Both the position numbers and the translations under genes were made by a program. The notes under the pieces are model-generated. The model searched no databases. It was given only the letters and a program-made list of their open reading frames with translations, and had not been told where the DNA came from. Positions 20,488 through 28,328 of a stretch of DNA of 64,000 nt are shown one piece after another; the stretch's first letter is position 1; the number at the start of each line of letters is the position of its first letter. Origin of the DNA: Pseudomonas frederiksbergensis (GTDB taxonomy: Bacteria; Pseudomonadota; Gammaproteobacteria; Pseudomonadales; Pseudomonadaceae); assembly GCF_035751725.1 (NCBI RefSeq), contig NZ_CP142104.1:2356001-2420000 (forward strand), in the 5' to 3' direction.

Positions 20488-22241
20488 GTCTTCACCTCCT
20501 TGTCGGACTGGACCAGCACGGTGCGCACGAAGCGATTGGCGGTGGCGTACAGGGAGAAGAACTGCGCCAGTACGCCGGAGAACAGCACGGCGCTGCTGCC
20601 GACGAAATGATGCGGATCCAGTTGCAGGCGCACCTCCAGACCATTACGCCAGCCGCGCCAGGCGTCTTCGCCGAGATGGGCGATGACGCGCTCGCAGCCC
20701 AGTCCCGATACGCCGGCGATCTGGCGACGCGCGCTGGCCTCGTCCCGCAGGTTGTGCAGTTCGAGAATCTCACGCAACGCGTCCAGCGCCTGGGGACCTT
20801 CCACCAGCGACAGGTGGTTGAGGGTCAATTGCGAAACCAGCCGCCAACGTGACTCCCCGTCCAGGCGCGGCAGGCTCTGCGGGCTGGGAGGGTTGCGCAG
20901 TCGCGCCCAGGCTACCGGCCCGGGGCGCTCGAAACCCAGTGGCGTGCCGGCCGGCAGGCTTTGGGCCAGGTGGCGGTTGGTGCACAGCAGTTCGGCGGTG
21001 AGGCTGTAATCCTGGGATTCGGCCGATGGGTCGAACCGGGTATCCACGAGACTGACCATCAGGTCGGTGCCCAGTCGGTTCGGGGTCATGCCGCTGACTC
21101 GTCGTGCATGCCAATAACAGGGCTCGTCGCTGCCGTGTTGGCTGCCGTAGTAAGCCGGAACTTTACGCACCCCCTGGCCAGTCATGGCGCGCATGCCCCT
21201 GATGCTGTGGATCTCCACACTGTTTTCCCGGTGACTGTCGGCCACCAGCCGATACTCGCTGCGGGTGCCGTCCGGGCGCAGGGGCTCGGAAGTTCGGGGA
21301 AACAGGTTGATCACCGGTGCGCAGCCCAGGGCAATGTCGCTGGCCTGGAGCGGCAGGCGGCTGGTTGGCGCCCGGTCGAACACGATGTAGAGATATAAAG
21401 AAGCGTTGTCGCTGTTGGCGCCGGCCAGCGGCAGGTCGAAAAAGCCGAATTTGTCGGCAAAGGCGAAATACTCCGCCAACAGGCGCATGCCTGGATGCAC
21501 GCCATCCTCATCTGGAAGCAAGGCTTGGTCGCTGGCGAAACCGACAATCTGCGGCAAACCCGCCAACGGTTCCGGCACGCTGCCCGGCGCGCCGGCCAGG
21601 ACCTTGATGGCATGTGCGCCAAGCAAGTCGTACAGCCCGGCGTTGATGATCGGTGACGCCGCCAGGTGTACCCGCAGCGAGTCGATGCCCAGGGTCGACC
21701 ATTGGCTTTTTCCCAGGCAACGCAGCTCCAGGCGCAAGGCCGAGCGCGCCTGGACCACCCCTGTCAGCGCCTGGGCCTCGTCACTGCCCAGCAACAAGGC
21801 TTCGCTGACTTGAAGTGGCCACAGGTGCACGGCGGCGGTGGTGCGAAAATGAATGCTTTGGCCTTTTTCCGTGGTGACGAACAAGGGCGTGTCGCGGGGC
21901 AGCGGGTAGCCCTCGTTCAAGTTGCCTTTGCTCGGGTCGGGCTCGAACTGCACGATGGCACAGGACGGCAAGGGCCGCATGGCCAGCGGATAAAGCTGTT
22001 CGAGCAGGGCATCGCTGAATTCGGCGTAGTCGTCGTCCAACCGACGCTGCAAGCGCGCGGCCAGCAGGGCGAACCCTTCCAGCAGGCGCTCGACGTGGGG
22101 GTCGGGGCACTCGCCGGGGGACAACTCCAGGCGCCGGGCGACCTTGGGGTAGCGCTCGGCGAACAGGCTCCCGGCATGCCGCAGCCAGGTCAGTTCGCGT
22201 TGGTAATAATCCAACAGTTGCGGATCAATCGAGTCGCTCAT
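20451..22241 (-). CDS. tssF: T6SS baseplate subunit TssF
   Basis: 596 residues, normal for TssF/ImpG/VasA. It begins with the family pattern LLDYYQRELTWLRHAGSLFA followed by ERYPKVARRLELSPGECPDP and HVERLLEGFALLAARLQRRL. It overlaps tssE by 17 bases and tssG by 37 bases, indicating tight translational coupling in the leftward operon. Confidence 0.96.
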   Translation of the reverse strand: MSDSIDPQLLDYYQRELTWLRHAGSLFAERYPKVARRLELSPGECPDPHVERLLEGFALLAARLQRRLDDDYAEFSDALLEQLYPLAMRPLPSCAIVQFEPDPSKGNLNEGYPLPRDTPLFVTTEKGQSIHFRTTAAVHLWPLQVSEALLLGSDEAQALTGVVQARSALRLELRCLGKSQWSTLGIDSLRVHLAASPIINAGLYDLLGAHAIKVLAGAPGSVPEPLAGLPQIVGFASDQALLPDEDGVHPGMRLLAEYFAFADKFGFFDLPLAGANSDNASLYLYIVFDRAPTSRLPLQASDIALGCAPVINLFPRTSEPLRPDGTRSEYRLVADSHRENSVEIHSIRGMRAMTGQGVRKVPAYYGSQHGSDEPCYWHARRVSGMTPNRLGTDLMVSLVDTRFDPSAESQDYSLTAELLCTNRHLAQSLPAGTPLGFERPGPVAWARLRNPPSPQSLPRLDGESRWRLVSQLTLNHLSLVEGPQALDALREILELHNLRDEASARRQIAGVSGLGCERVIAHLGEDAWRGWRNGLEVRLQLDPHHFVGSSAVLFSGVLAQFFSLYATANRFVRTVLVQSDKEVKTWQPQAGKPLAL

Positions 22242-22668
22242 GGCGCACCTCCAAGCCGTCGCCGGCGTGCTCGATCACAAACGCCACGGGCCATGGGTGC
22301 GGGTCGCCACGCAGCTCGCCCAACAGGCGTATGCACAATTGCTGTGGATGGCCGGGCACCGGGCAGACCTCGACCTCGCCCAAGTGCAGGCGCGGTTCGA
22401 AGTGGGTGATGGCCTGGCGAATTTCCCGGGTCAGTTGGCGCCGGTCATCGCTGCGCTGCTGTTGCAGGGCGGTCCAGTCGGCGATGCCGTAGTCGAGGAT
22501 GCTCGGTGGCTCGGTCAGCGCCCGTGGGCCTCGACGGGTATTGAACAGGCGCGACAGTTCGGCATGCACCGAGTCTTGCAACGCCTGCCGATCGAACGCC
22601 CGCCCGGTATCGTCCGCCAGGCTGGCCAGGCGTTCGAACAGGGGCGGGCGCAGCCCGAAACCAGCCAT
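22225..22668 (-). CDS. tssE: T6SS baseplate subunit TssE (gp25-like)
   Basis: 147 residues. It has the gp25-like core: RALTEPPSILDYGIADWTAL followed by an ITHFEPRLHLGEVEVCPV segment near the middle. The conserved E-P-R of the family is present (FEPRL). It starts 13 bases after hcp and overlaps tssF. Family knowledge: stabilises the baseplate and initiates sheath polymerisation. Confidence 0.94.
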   Translation of the reverse strand: MAGFGLRPPLFERLASLADDTGRAFDRQALQDSVHAELSRLFNTRRGPRALTEPPSILDYGIADWTALQQQRSDDRRQLTREIRQAITHFEPRLHLGEVEVCPVPGHPQQLCIRLLGELRGDPHPWPVAFVIEHAGDGLEVRHERLD

Positions 22669-22681
22669 GTGCAGGACTTCC

Positions 22682-23179
22682 TTACTTGGTCATTTTGTTG
22701 GCGGCCAAGTCCCAGGTCGTGCCGGCCGTGCCTTCCTTGGTGCCGTCATCTTTCTGCGCGGTGAGCTCCCATTTGATCTTGGTGAAATTCAGCGACAGGG
22801 TTTCCACCGGTTTGCCGCCGGTGCCACCGCTGACGCTGACATTGGACAGCACGACGTTGGTCAGGGTGTAGACAATGAACGGCATGATTTGGCCGCTGCC
22901 TTCGGCGGCGTTGCGGCCGACGGTGATGACGGCTTGCGGGATCGGCTTGCCGGCGCAGCAATACTCATTGAGCGACGGGGTGGAGCTGTCGATGAATTTG
23001 GTCAGGGTGAATTCGCCGATATGCGGGCGGCCGGAGGTGCGCTCCGAGTTGCTGACGTCGTTGGTGACCTGCATGGCCACGTTGTGGCTGTAGGACATGA
23101 CCTCGATCTTGTCCGTGAAACCCTCCAGCAGGCTGTCGCCCTTGATGTCGCCGCCGAGGTCGAGAATGATTGCATCCAT
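22682..23179 (-). CDS. hcp: T6SS tube protein Hcp (TssD)
   Basis: 165 residues, the usual Hcp length. It begins MDAIILDLGGDIKGDSLLEG and has the family segments GEFTLTKFIDSSTPSLNEYC, GKPIPQAVITVGRN and VETLSLNFTKIKWEL. Family knowledge: hexameric rings stack into the secreted tube and can also chaperone small effectors. A 231-base gap containing a large REP-type inverted repeat separates it from tssC, so hcp may also have its own promoter. Confidence 0.96.
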   Translation of the reverse strand: MDAIILDLGGDIKGDSLLEGFTDKIEVMSYSHNVAMQVTNDVSNSERTSGRPHIGEFTLTKFIDSSTPSLNEYCCAGKPIPQAVITVGRNAAEGSGQIMPFIVYTLTNVVLSNVSVSGGTGGKPVETLSLNFTKIKWELTAQKDDGTKEGTAGTTWDLAANKMTK

Positions 23180-23250
23180 TGTGTGGAACTCCTGAAGAAG
23201 ACGAAATGGGCGGTGCCCAATACCGATCCGTTAAAGACGAACGCCGAACC

Positions 23251-23382
23251 TGTGGCGAGGGGATTTATCCCCGCTGGGGCGCGAAGCGGCCCTAAATCTG
23301 ATCACCCGGTGTGTCAGGCAGATTGAGTGGATCGCTTAGAGGGCTGCTGCGCAGCCCAGCGGGGATAAATCCCCTCGCCACA
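23251..23382. repeat. REP-type inverted repeat (REPIN-like) between tssC and hcp
   Basis: The arms 23251-23278 and 23355-23382 are perfect 28-base inverses with core GGCGAGGGGATTTATCCCCG; each arm also contains its own small stem (GGGGAT/ATCCCC). Paired arms of this kind are the REPIN class common in the P. fluorescens group. It interrupts the leftward T6SS operon. Confidence 0.8.
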
Positions 23383-23410
23383 ACAAGCTCCTCGCCACAG
23401 GTTTCAACCG

Positions 23411-24892
23411 TCAGGCAGCTACCGGTGGCGGCAAGGTCGCCACGAGGCGGATCGAGGCCGTGAGTTCCTCCAGTTGGAAGTGCGGCCGCAGGAACACCGT
23501 CGCTTTATAGGCGCCAGGCTTGCCAGCCACCTCAGTCACGTCTACCCGGGCTTCGCGTAGCGGGTACTGCGCCTTGATCTCTTGCGGCGCGTTATCGTTG
23601 ATCAGCACATAGTCGGCGATCCAGTTGTTGAGGTAGGTCTGCACGTTGTCGCGGGTCATGAAGCTGCCGACCTTGTCGCGCATGATGACCTTCAGGTAAT
23701 GGGCGAAACGCGAGGCCGCGAGCACATACGGCAACATCGCCGAGATTCGCGCGTTGGCGTTGGCCTCGTTGGTGTTGTAGACCCTGGCCTTGTTGGTCGT
23801 CTGGCCGCCGAAGAACACCGCCACGTCGCTGTTTTTCTTATGGCAAAGGGCGATGAAGCCCAAGTCGTTGAGTTCTTTCTCGCGACGGTCGGTGATCGCC
23901 ACTTCGGTCGGGCATTTGAGCGACAGGTCCCCGGAGCTGGTGCGGAAGGTATGGGCCGGCAGGCCTTCGACCGCGCCACCGCCCTCGGCCCCGCGAATCG
24001 CCGCGCACCAGCCGTATTTGGCGAAGGCCTCGGTGATGCGTTGCGACAGTGCCCAGGCGGCGTTGCCCCACAGGTATTTGCTGTGGTCGGTGCCGTTGAC
24101 GTCTTCGACGTAGTTGATGCCTTCCACCGGCAGCGTGTCCGGGCCGTAGGGCAGGCGCAGCAGGAACTGCGGCAGCACCAGGGACACATAACGCGAATCT
24201 TCGCTTTCACGGAAGGCGCGCCACTTGATCAGCTCCTGGCTTTCGAAAATTTTCGACAGGTCCCGGGGGATTGCCAGTTCGGTGAAGCTGGTCATGTCGA
24301 ACAGCCGCGGGCTGGCGGCGGCAATGAACGGCGCATGTGCGGCGGCGGCGACGTTCGAGAGTTTTTCCAGCAGGCCGATGTCCTGCGGATGCCGGCCAAA
24401 GGTGTAGTCGCCCACCAGCAGACTGAACGGGTGTCCGCCGAAGGTACCGTACTCCTCCTCGTAGATTTTCTTGAACAAGGCGCTCTGGTCGAATTCGACG
24501 GCTTTTTCCAAGTCGTTTTGCAGTTCTTTCTGGGTGACGTTGAGCAGGCGTAATTTGAGTCGGGTGCTGGTTTCGGTGTTCTGCACCAGCAGGTGCAGGC
24601 CGCGCCAGGAGGCCTCGAGTTTCTGTAGCTCGGGGTGGTGCAGGACTTCGTTGAGCTGGGCGCTGATCAACTGGTCGATCTGACTGATGCGGTCGTTGAT
24701 CATCGCCACGGTGTCCTTGTCGATGGCCATGCCTTCGTCGAGGACCTGCGTGGCGAATTCGGCCAGCATGTCGCGGGCGTAGTCTTGCTGGCTGTCGTCG
24801 TGGGCCATGCGGCCTTCGGCGATGATCTTGTCCAGCAAGGACAGGGTCTGGGTCGTGCTCTCGCTGGTTTGAGCGCTGGATGAAGCAGGCAT
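23411..24892 (-). CDS. tssC: T6SS contractile sheath large subunit TssC
   Basis: 493 residues. VipB/EvpB hallmarks: DKIIAEGRMAHDDSQQDYAR near the start, LQKLEASWRGLHLLVQNTET, EEEYGTFGGHPFSLLVGDYT, FIAAASPRLFDMTSFTEL, and the C-terminal PGAYKATVFLRPHFQLEELT. Family knowledge: assembles with TssB into the contractile sheath around the Hcp tube and is the ClpV substrate complex. Gap to tssB is 30 bases. Confidence 0.97.
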   Translation of the reverse strand: MPASSSAQTSESTTQTLSLLDKIIAEGRMAHDDSQQDYARDMLAEFATQVLDEGMAIDKDTVAMINDRISQIDQLISAQLNEVLHHPELQKLEASWRGLHLLVQNTETSTRLKLRLLNVTQKELQNDLEKAVEFDQSALFKKIYEEEYGTFGGHPFSLLVGDYTFGRHPQDIGLLEKLSNVAAAAHAPFIAAASPRLFDMTSFTELAIPRDLSKIFESQELIKWRAFRESEDSRYVSLVLPQFLLRLPYGPDTLPVEGINYVEDVNGTDHSKYLWGNAAWALSQRITEAFAKYGWCAAIRGAEGGGAVEGLPAHTFRTSSGDLSLKCPTEVAITDRREKELNDLGFIALCHKKNSDVAVFFGGQTTNKARVYNTNEANANARISAMLPYVLAASRFAHYLKVIMRDKVGSFMTRDNVQTYLNNWIADYVLINDNAPQEIKAQYPLREARVDVTEVAGKPGAYKATVFLRPHFQLEELTASIRLVATLPPPVAA

Positions 24893-24922
24893 GGCTTTAT
24901 CTCCCTTGAATGAGGCGCGCGA

Positions 24923-25483
24923 TCAGGCCTGTGGTTCGGCCGGGGCAGGGTCATCGTTGGCGGCGACGGTCGGCAGTTCTGGCGTCGCGTCCTGTGGCCG
25001 GGCCGACTTGATCTCTTGCAGGCCTTCGGTGTTGGCGATCACGTCACGCAGCAGCTTGTCCAGGTCATCGTTGCCGTCGAGCTTGGTCAAAAGGTCCCGC
25101 AGGCGTTGGCGCGCTTCGAACAAGCGGCGCAGCGGCGTGACTTGCTCGACGACCTTGACCGGGTCGAAATCATCGATGTGGCGGAAGTTGAGTTCGATGT
25201 TGAGCTTGCTGTCGTCGCCGCTGAGGGTGTTGTTCACCTGCAGCGTGGCGCGTGGGGAGATGGAGGCGAGCACCTCGTTGAAATTATCCCGATCGATCTC
25301 GGTGAAGCGCCGCTCGTTGAGCTTGGGCAGCGGCTCCAATGGCTTGCCCGAGAGGTCGGCCAGAATGCCGACGACCAGTGGCAATTCTTTTTTCTCGATG
25401 GCGTTGCCGATTTCCACGTCGTAGGTGATCTGGACGCGGGGAGGGCGGACTCTGTCGAGCTTGTGCTGGGTACTTTCTGCCAT
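24923..25483 (-). CDS. tssB: T6SS contractile sheath small subunit TssB
   Basis: 186 residues with VipA/ImpB landmarks: RPPRVQITYDVEIGNAIEKK, ELPLVVGILADLSGKP, FTEIDRDNFNEVLASISPR and VEQVTPLRRLFEARQRLRDL. It is the first gene of the leftward T6SS operon. The ribosome-binding GGAG nine bases before the ATG lies inside the 3' arm of a strong hairpin (25491-25528), so its translation may be controlled by that structure. Confidence 0.96.
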   Translation of the reverse strand: MAESTQHKLDRVRPPRVQITYDVEIGNAIEKKELPLVVGILADLSGKPLEPLPKLNERRFTEIDRDNFNEVLASISPRATLQVNNTLSGDDSKLNIELNFRHIDDFDPVKVVEQVTPLRRLFEARQRLRDLLTKLDGNDDLDKLLRDVIANTEGLQEIKSARPQDATPELPTVAANDDPAPAEPQA

Positions 25484-25490
25484 GGCGGCC

Positions 25491-25528
25491 GACTCCGATG
25501 CATGTGTGGAAGCAATGCATCGGGAGTC
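25491..25528 (-). promoter_or_regulatory. Hairpin occluding the tssB Shine-Dalgarno
   Basis: On the tssB mRNA strand, GACTCC(C)GATGCAT pairs with ATGCATCGGAGTC: 13 pairs with one bulged base and an 11-base loop. The only good Shine-Dalgarno for tssB (GGAG) is in the 3' arm, and the stem ends eight bases before the start codon. The rest of the 25484-25707 divergent gap contains a TATAAA at 25654-25659 on the tssJ side without a convincing -35. Confidence 0.65.
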
Positions 25529-25707
25529 CCGCTCATCGCATTCCCTTGCTGATCCGCAGGTTGCAAATGGACGGCAGAAAACCTGTCATTCCCTTGACGA
25601 ACCTGGTCCATTCGACTGTGTGGGTCGAACTATCCAAGACGCTAGAACAGGTCTATAAAAATGCAAGCAAAAACAATTTTTGACCGCTGAGAAAAGGAAG
25701 ATTCATT

Positions 25708-26166
25708 TTGCGTGGGTTTTTTCATGGATTTTTTTTCAGCCTGGCGCTCACGGGGTGTTCGTTCTTCGCCCCCAGTGTCGACCTGGACAGCCTGACCCTG
25801 GATGTCGCCCCCCGGGCCAATGACGACACACCGATCGCGGTGGATTTCATCGCGGTGAACGACCCGGACCTGCTCAAGCAGCTGTCGGGCATTACCGCCA
25901 GCCAATGGTTCGCCGAGCGCGAACAGTTCCAGCGCGACTATCGTCAACTCATGTCGGTATGGGGGCTGGAGCTGGTTCCGGGGCAATTCATCGACCGCCA
26001 ACCCTTCCCATTGGAGGGCCGGCGCGCCGCTGGACTTTTGGTCTTCGCCAGCTATAACACTCCGGGAGCCCACCGGCTTCGGCTGGACGATCAGCACGAG
26101 GCCTGGCTGAAATTCGACAGTCGCGAGATGACCCTCGTGAATGACGACCGGCACAAGCAGCATTGA
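25708..26166 (+). CDS. tssJ: T6SS outer-membrane lipoprotein TssJ
   Basis: 152 residues starting at a TTG, with AAGGA ten bases upstream; no in-frame ATG precedes the signal sequence. A short signal peptide leads to a lipobox LTGC with the acylated Cys at residue 17, followed by a beta-rich domain (VDFIAVNDPDLLKQL; FIDRQPFPLEGRRAAGLLVF). Family knowledge: anchors the TssJLM membrane complex to the outer membrane. First gene of the rightward operon, divergent from tssB. Confidence 0.93.
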   Translation: MRGFFHGFFFSLALTGCSFFAPSVDLDSLTLDVAPRANDDTPIAVDFIAVNDPDLLKQLSGITASQWFAEREQFQRDYRQLMSVWGLELVPGQFIDRQPFPLEGRRAAGLLVFASYNTPGAHRLRLDDQHEAWLKFDSREMTLVNDDRHKQH

Positions 26167-26216
26167 GTGACCGCGGGCCGCCCCGCGCGGCGATTTGGGA
26201 TGTCGAAGGGAGTCGT

Positions 26217-27548
26217 ATGAGCCTGTTACCTGACGCGGTGTGCTGGCACGAGGGCATGCAATTGCTGCCCCAACATTTTCAATTGCAAGGGCTGCGCGCC
26301 GAGGCCCTCGCCGCGCATTTTGCCGGGGCCTGCAACCCTTGGTTCTGGGGCGTCAGCCAGTTGGAAGTCGATCCTTCGGCCCTGAGTGCCGGCCAGGTGC
26401 GCCTACTGCAATTGCAAGGCACCTTGCCGGACGGCTTGCCGGTCAACCTGCAAGCCGGTGTCGGGCCAGCCCTGGAACTGGACGTCAGCGAGGCGATCGA
26501 CAAGACCGACGATGCCACGGTGACCGTTTACCTGGCGGTCAGCCCGCTGTGGCGCGCCGGGCAGTTGCTGCCGCTCAAGGGTCGCTTGCAATCGGTGGTC
26601 GGCGATGCCTTGCCAGACCTCACCAGCGGCGAATTTCCCGAGTCGATCACGGTCTGGCGACCCAACCCGAGGCTTTGCACGCAACTGAGCAAGGCTGATT
26701 CGATCTGCTTGCCATTGCTGCGCATCCGCAGGGAGGGCGGTGGTTTCTGGCGCGTGCCGTATACGCCGCCAACGCCGATCCTGTTGCCGGAGTCGGCCCT
26801 GGGTCGGCGGGTGGCCGGGGTATGCGCGAGAGCCAGGGAAAAGTGCATGTTCCTGGCCGGTCGCTTGCGCCAGGCTCAGGCGGCTGGCAATCAGGACGAT
26901 GCCATGGAGATCCGCCGGCAGTTAACGGCCCTATGGGCGCGCTTGCCGGAAGTTGAAGGGATGTTGAATACCCGGGTGGCGACGCCCCAGGCGCTCTACG
27001 GTTTGCTGCTCGGGCTGGCCGGTAGCTGGTCGGCGCTGGATCCACTGGCGGGCGTCCCGGCTTTCGCGCCGTTGGATTTTCTCGAATTGCAGCGCGGCTA
27101 CGAGCCGCTGCTCGACTGGCTGGAAAACACCCTGGAACTGGTCCGCGCCGGTTACCGAAGCCTGGCGTTCGAGCGCAACGAGCAGGTTTTCTCGATCCAG
27201 TTGCCTGACGATCAGCCGAATCAACGCCTGGTGATCGGTTTGCGCATGCCCAACGGCGCCGGCGAACAAGCGGCGGCCGAATGGTTGCGCGGCGCGATCA
27301 TTGCGTCGGCGCCCCACATTGCGTTGCTGAGCCGCCAACGCATGAGCGGTTTGCCCCACCAGGCCATGAGCCGCAACGAACAGGTGGCCTACAGCGTCGG
27401 TGACGACACCCGTTTGTTTGTGGTGGCCGCCAGCGGGCAATGGTTCGACGGACAACTGCCGCTGCACATCGTGGCGCCGGCTTCGGCCCAGGCCAGCAGC
27501 CCGTGGCAAGTGGTGCTGTTCGTGGCGCAAGCCAGTGAAAGTGCCTGA
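26217..27548 (+). CDS. tssK: T6SS baseplate-membrane connector TssK
   Basis: 443 residues from the ATG at 26217, which has GAAGGGAG upstream; an upstream start at 26163 would overlap tssJ and lacks a ribosome site. The N terminus (VCWHEGMQLLPQHFQLQGLR) is the family hallmark, and the C terminus (EQVAYSVGDDTRLFVVAASG) matches the receptor-binding-protein-like head. Family knowledge: trimers link baseplate wedges to TssL/TssM. Confidence 0.96.
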   Translation: MSLLPDAVCWHEGMQLLPQHFQLQGLRAEALAAHFAGACNPWFWGVSQLEVDPSALSAGQVRLLQLQGTLPDGLPVNLQAGVGPALELDVSEAIDKTDDATVTVYLAVSPLWRAGQLLPLKGRLQSVVGDALPDLTSGEFPESITVWRPNPRLCTQLSKADSICLPLLRIRREGGGFWRVPYTPPTPILLPESALGRRVAGVCARAREKCMFLAGRLRQAQAAGNQDDAMEIRRQLTALWARLPEVEGMLNTRVATPQALYGLLLGLAGSWSALDPLAGVPAFAPLDFLELQRGYEPLLDWLENTLELVRAGYRSLAFERNEQVFSIQLPDDQPNQRLVIGLRMPNGAGEQAAAEWLRGAIIASAPHIALLSRQRMSGLPHQAMSRNEQVAYSVGDDTRLFVVAASGQWFDGQLPLHIVAPASAQASSPWQVVLFVAQASESA

Positions 27549-27566
27549 CCGCAGAAGGGGAGTCGT

Positions 27567-28328
27567 ATGCCTGACGGAAGTGGCGGGGTGGTCCGGAGTC
27601 TGCACGAGGCGCCGCTGAGCAGCGCGTTTCGCCAAGCCTGGTTGAAGTGGTCCCAGGAGTGGCAAGACCTGCCCAAGGACAGCGACCCGGCAATCGTGAT
27701 CAATCGGGTCGTGGAGTTTTCCGGTCGCGGCGCCCAGCGCCTATGGCGGGTGGCCTACGCCACCGTCGGCGATGCCGCTTCCGAGCAGGTCAAGGCGCTG
27801 GTCTACGCCTTCGTGGCGCTGGTGGACGAGACCTTGCTGTTCAGCCCTTGGCCCGGACAACTGGCCTGGCAGCAGCACCCCCTCGAGTCACGCATGTACG
27901 CCAGCCGCCAGGCCGGCGAACGCTTGCCCGCAGCGATCAAGAAGTTGCTGGATGAGCAGATGCCCGGCACTCGGGATCTGGCAAATGTCTACCTGCAATG
28001 CCTGATCCTCGGATTCCAAGGGCGCTTGCGCGGCGAGCCTGGCCAGGTTCAACACGAAAAATGGCGCGTGGCGTTGTTCACCTTTGCCTGGCAACACGAA
28101 CCCGATTACGTCGATGTCAGCCAGCGCCTGGCGATGTCCGCGGCGGCGACGCCCGTGCGTATGCCCGCGCAGCAATCCTTGCCGGACGGCTTTCGCCTGG
28201 GGTTGGCGATCGTGGCGATGGTGCTATTGCTGACTGGCTTGGGGCAGGTCTTCTGGCGTGACATCCGCCTGGAGCTCGAACCGGTGTTGCAATTGAACGA
28301 GTCGTCCCTTCAGGAGCAGGATTCATGA
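27567..28328 (+). CDS. tssL: T6SS inner-membrane protein TssL (DotU-like)
   Basis: 253 residues. DotU features: a cytoplasmic helical domain with VKALVYAFVALVDETLLFSP, the LLDEQMPGTRDLANVYLQCL segment and GFQGRLRGEPG, and one membrane anchor near residues 211-232 (LGLAIVAMVLLLTGLGQVFW). There is no OmpA-type peptidoglycan-binding extension, so another protein may contact the wall. The stop overlaps tssM by four bases. Confidence 0.95.
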   Translation: MPDGSGGVVRSLHEAPLSSAFRQAWLKWSQEWQDLPKDSDPAIVINRVVEFSGRGAQRLWRVAYATVGDAASEQVKALVYAFVALVDETLLFSPWPGQLAWQQHPLESRMYASRQAGERLPAAIKKLLDEQMPGTRDLANVYLQCLILGFQGRLRGEPGQVQHEKWRVALFTFAWQHEPDYVDVSQRLAMSAAATPVRMPAQQSLPDGFRLGLAIVAMVLLLTGLGQVFWRDIRLELEPVLQLNESSLQEQDS

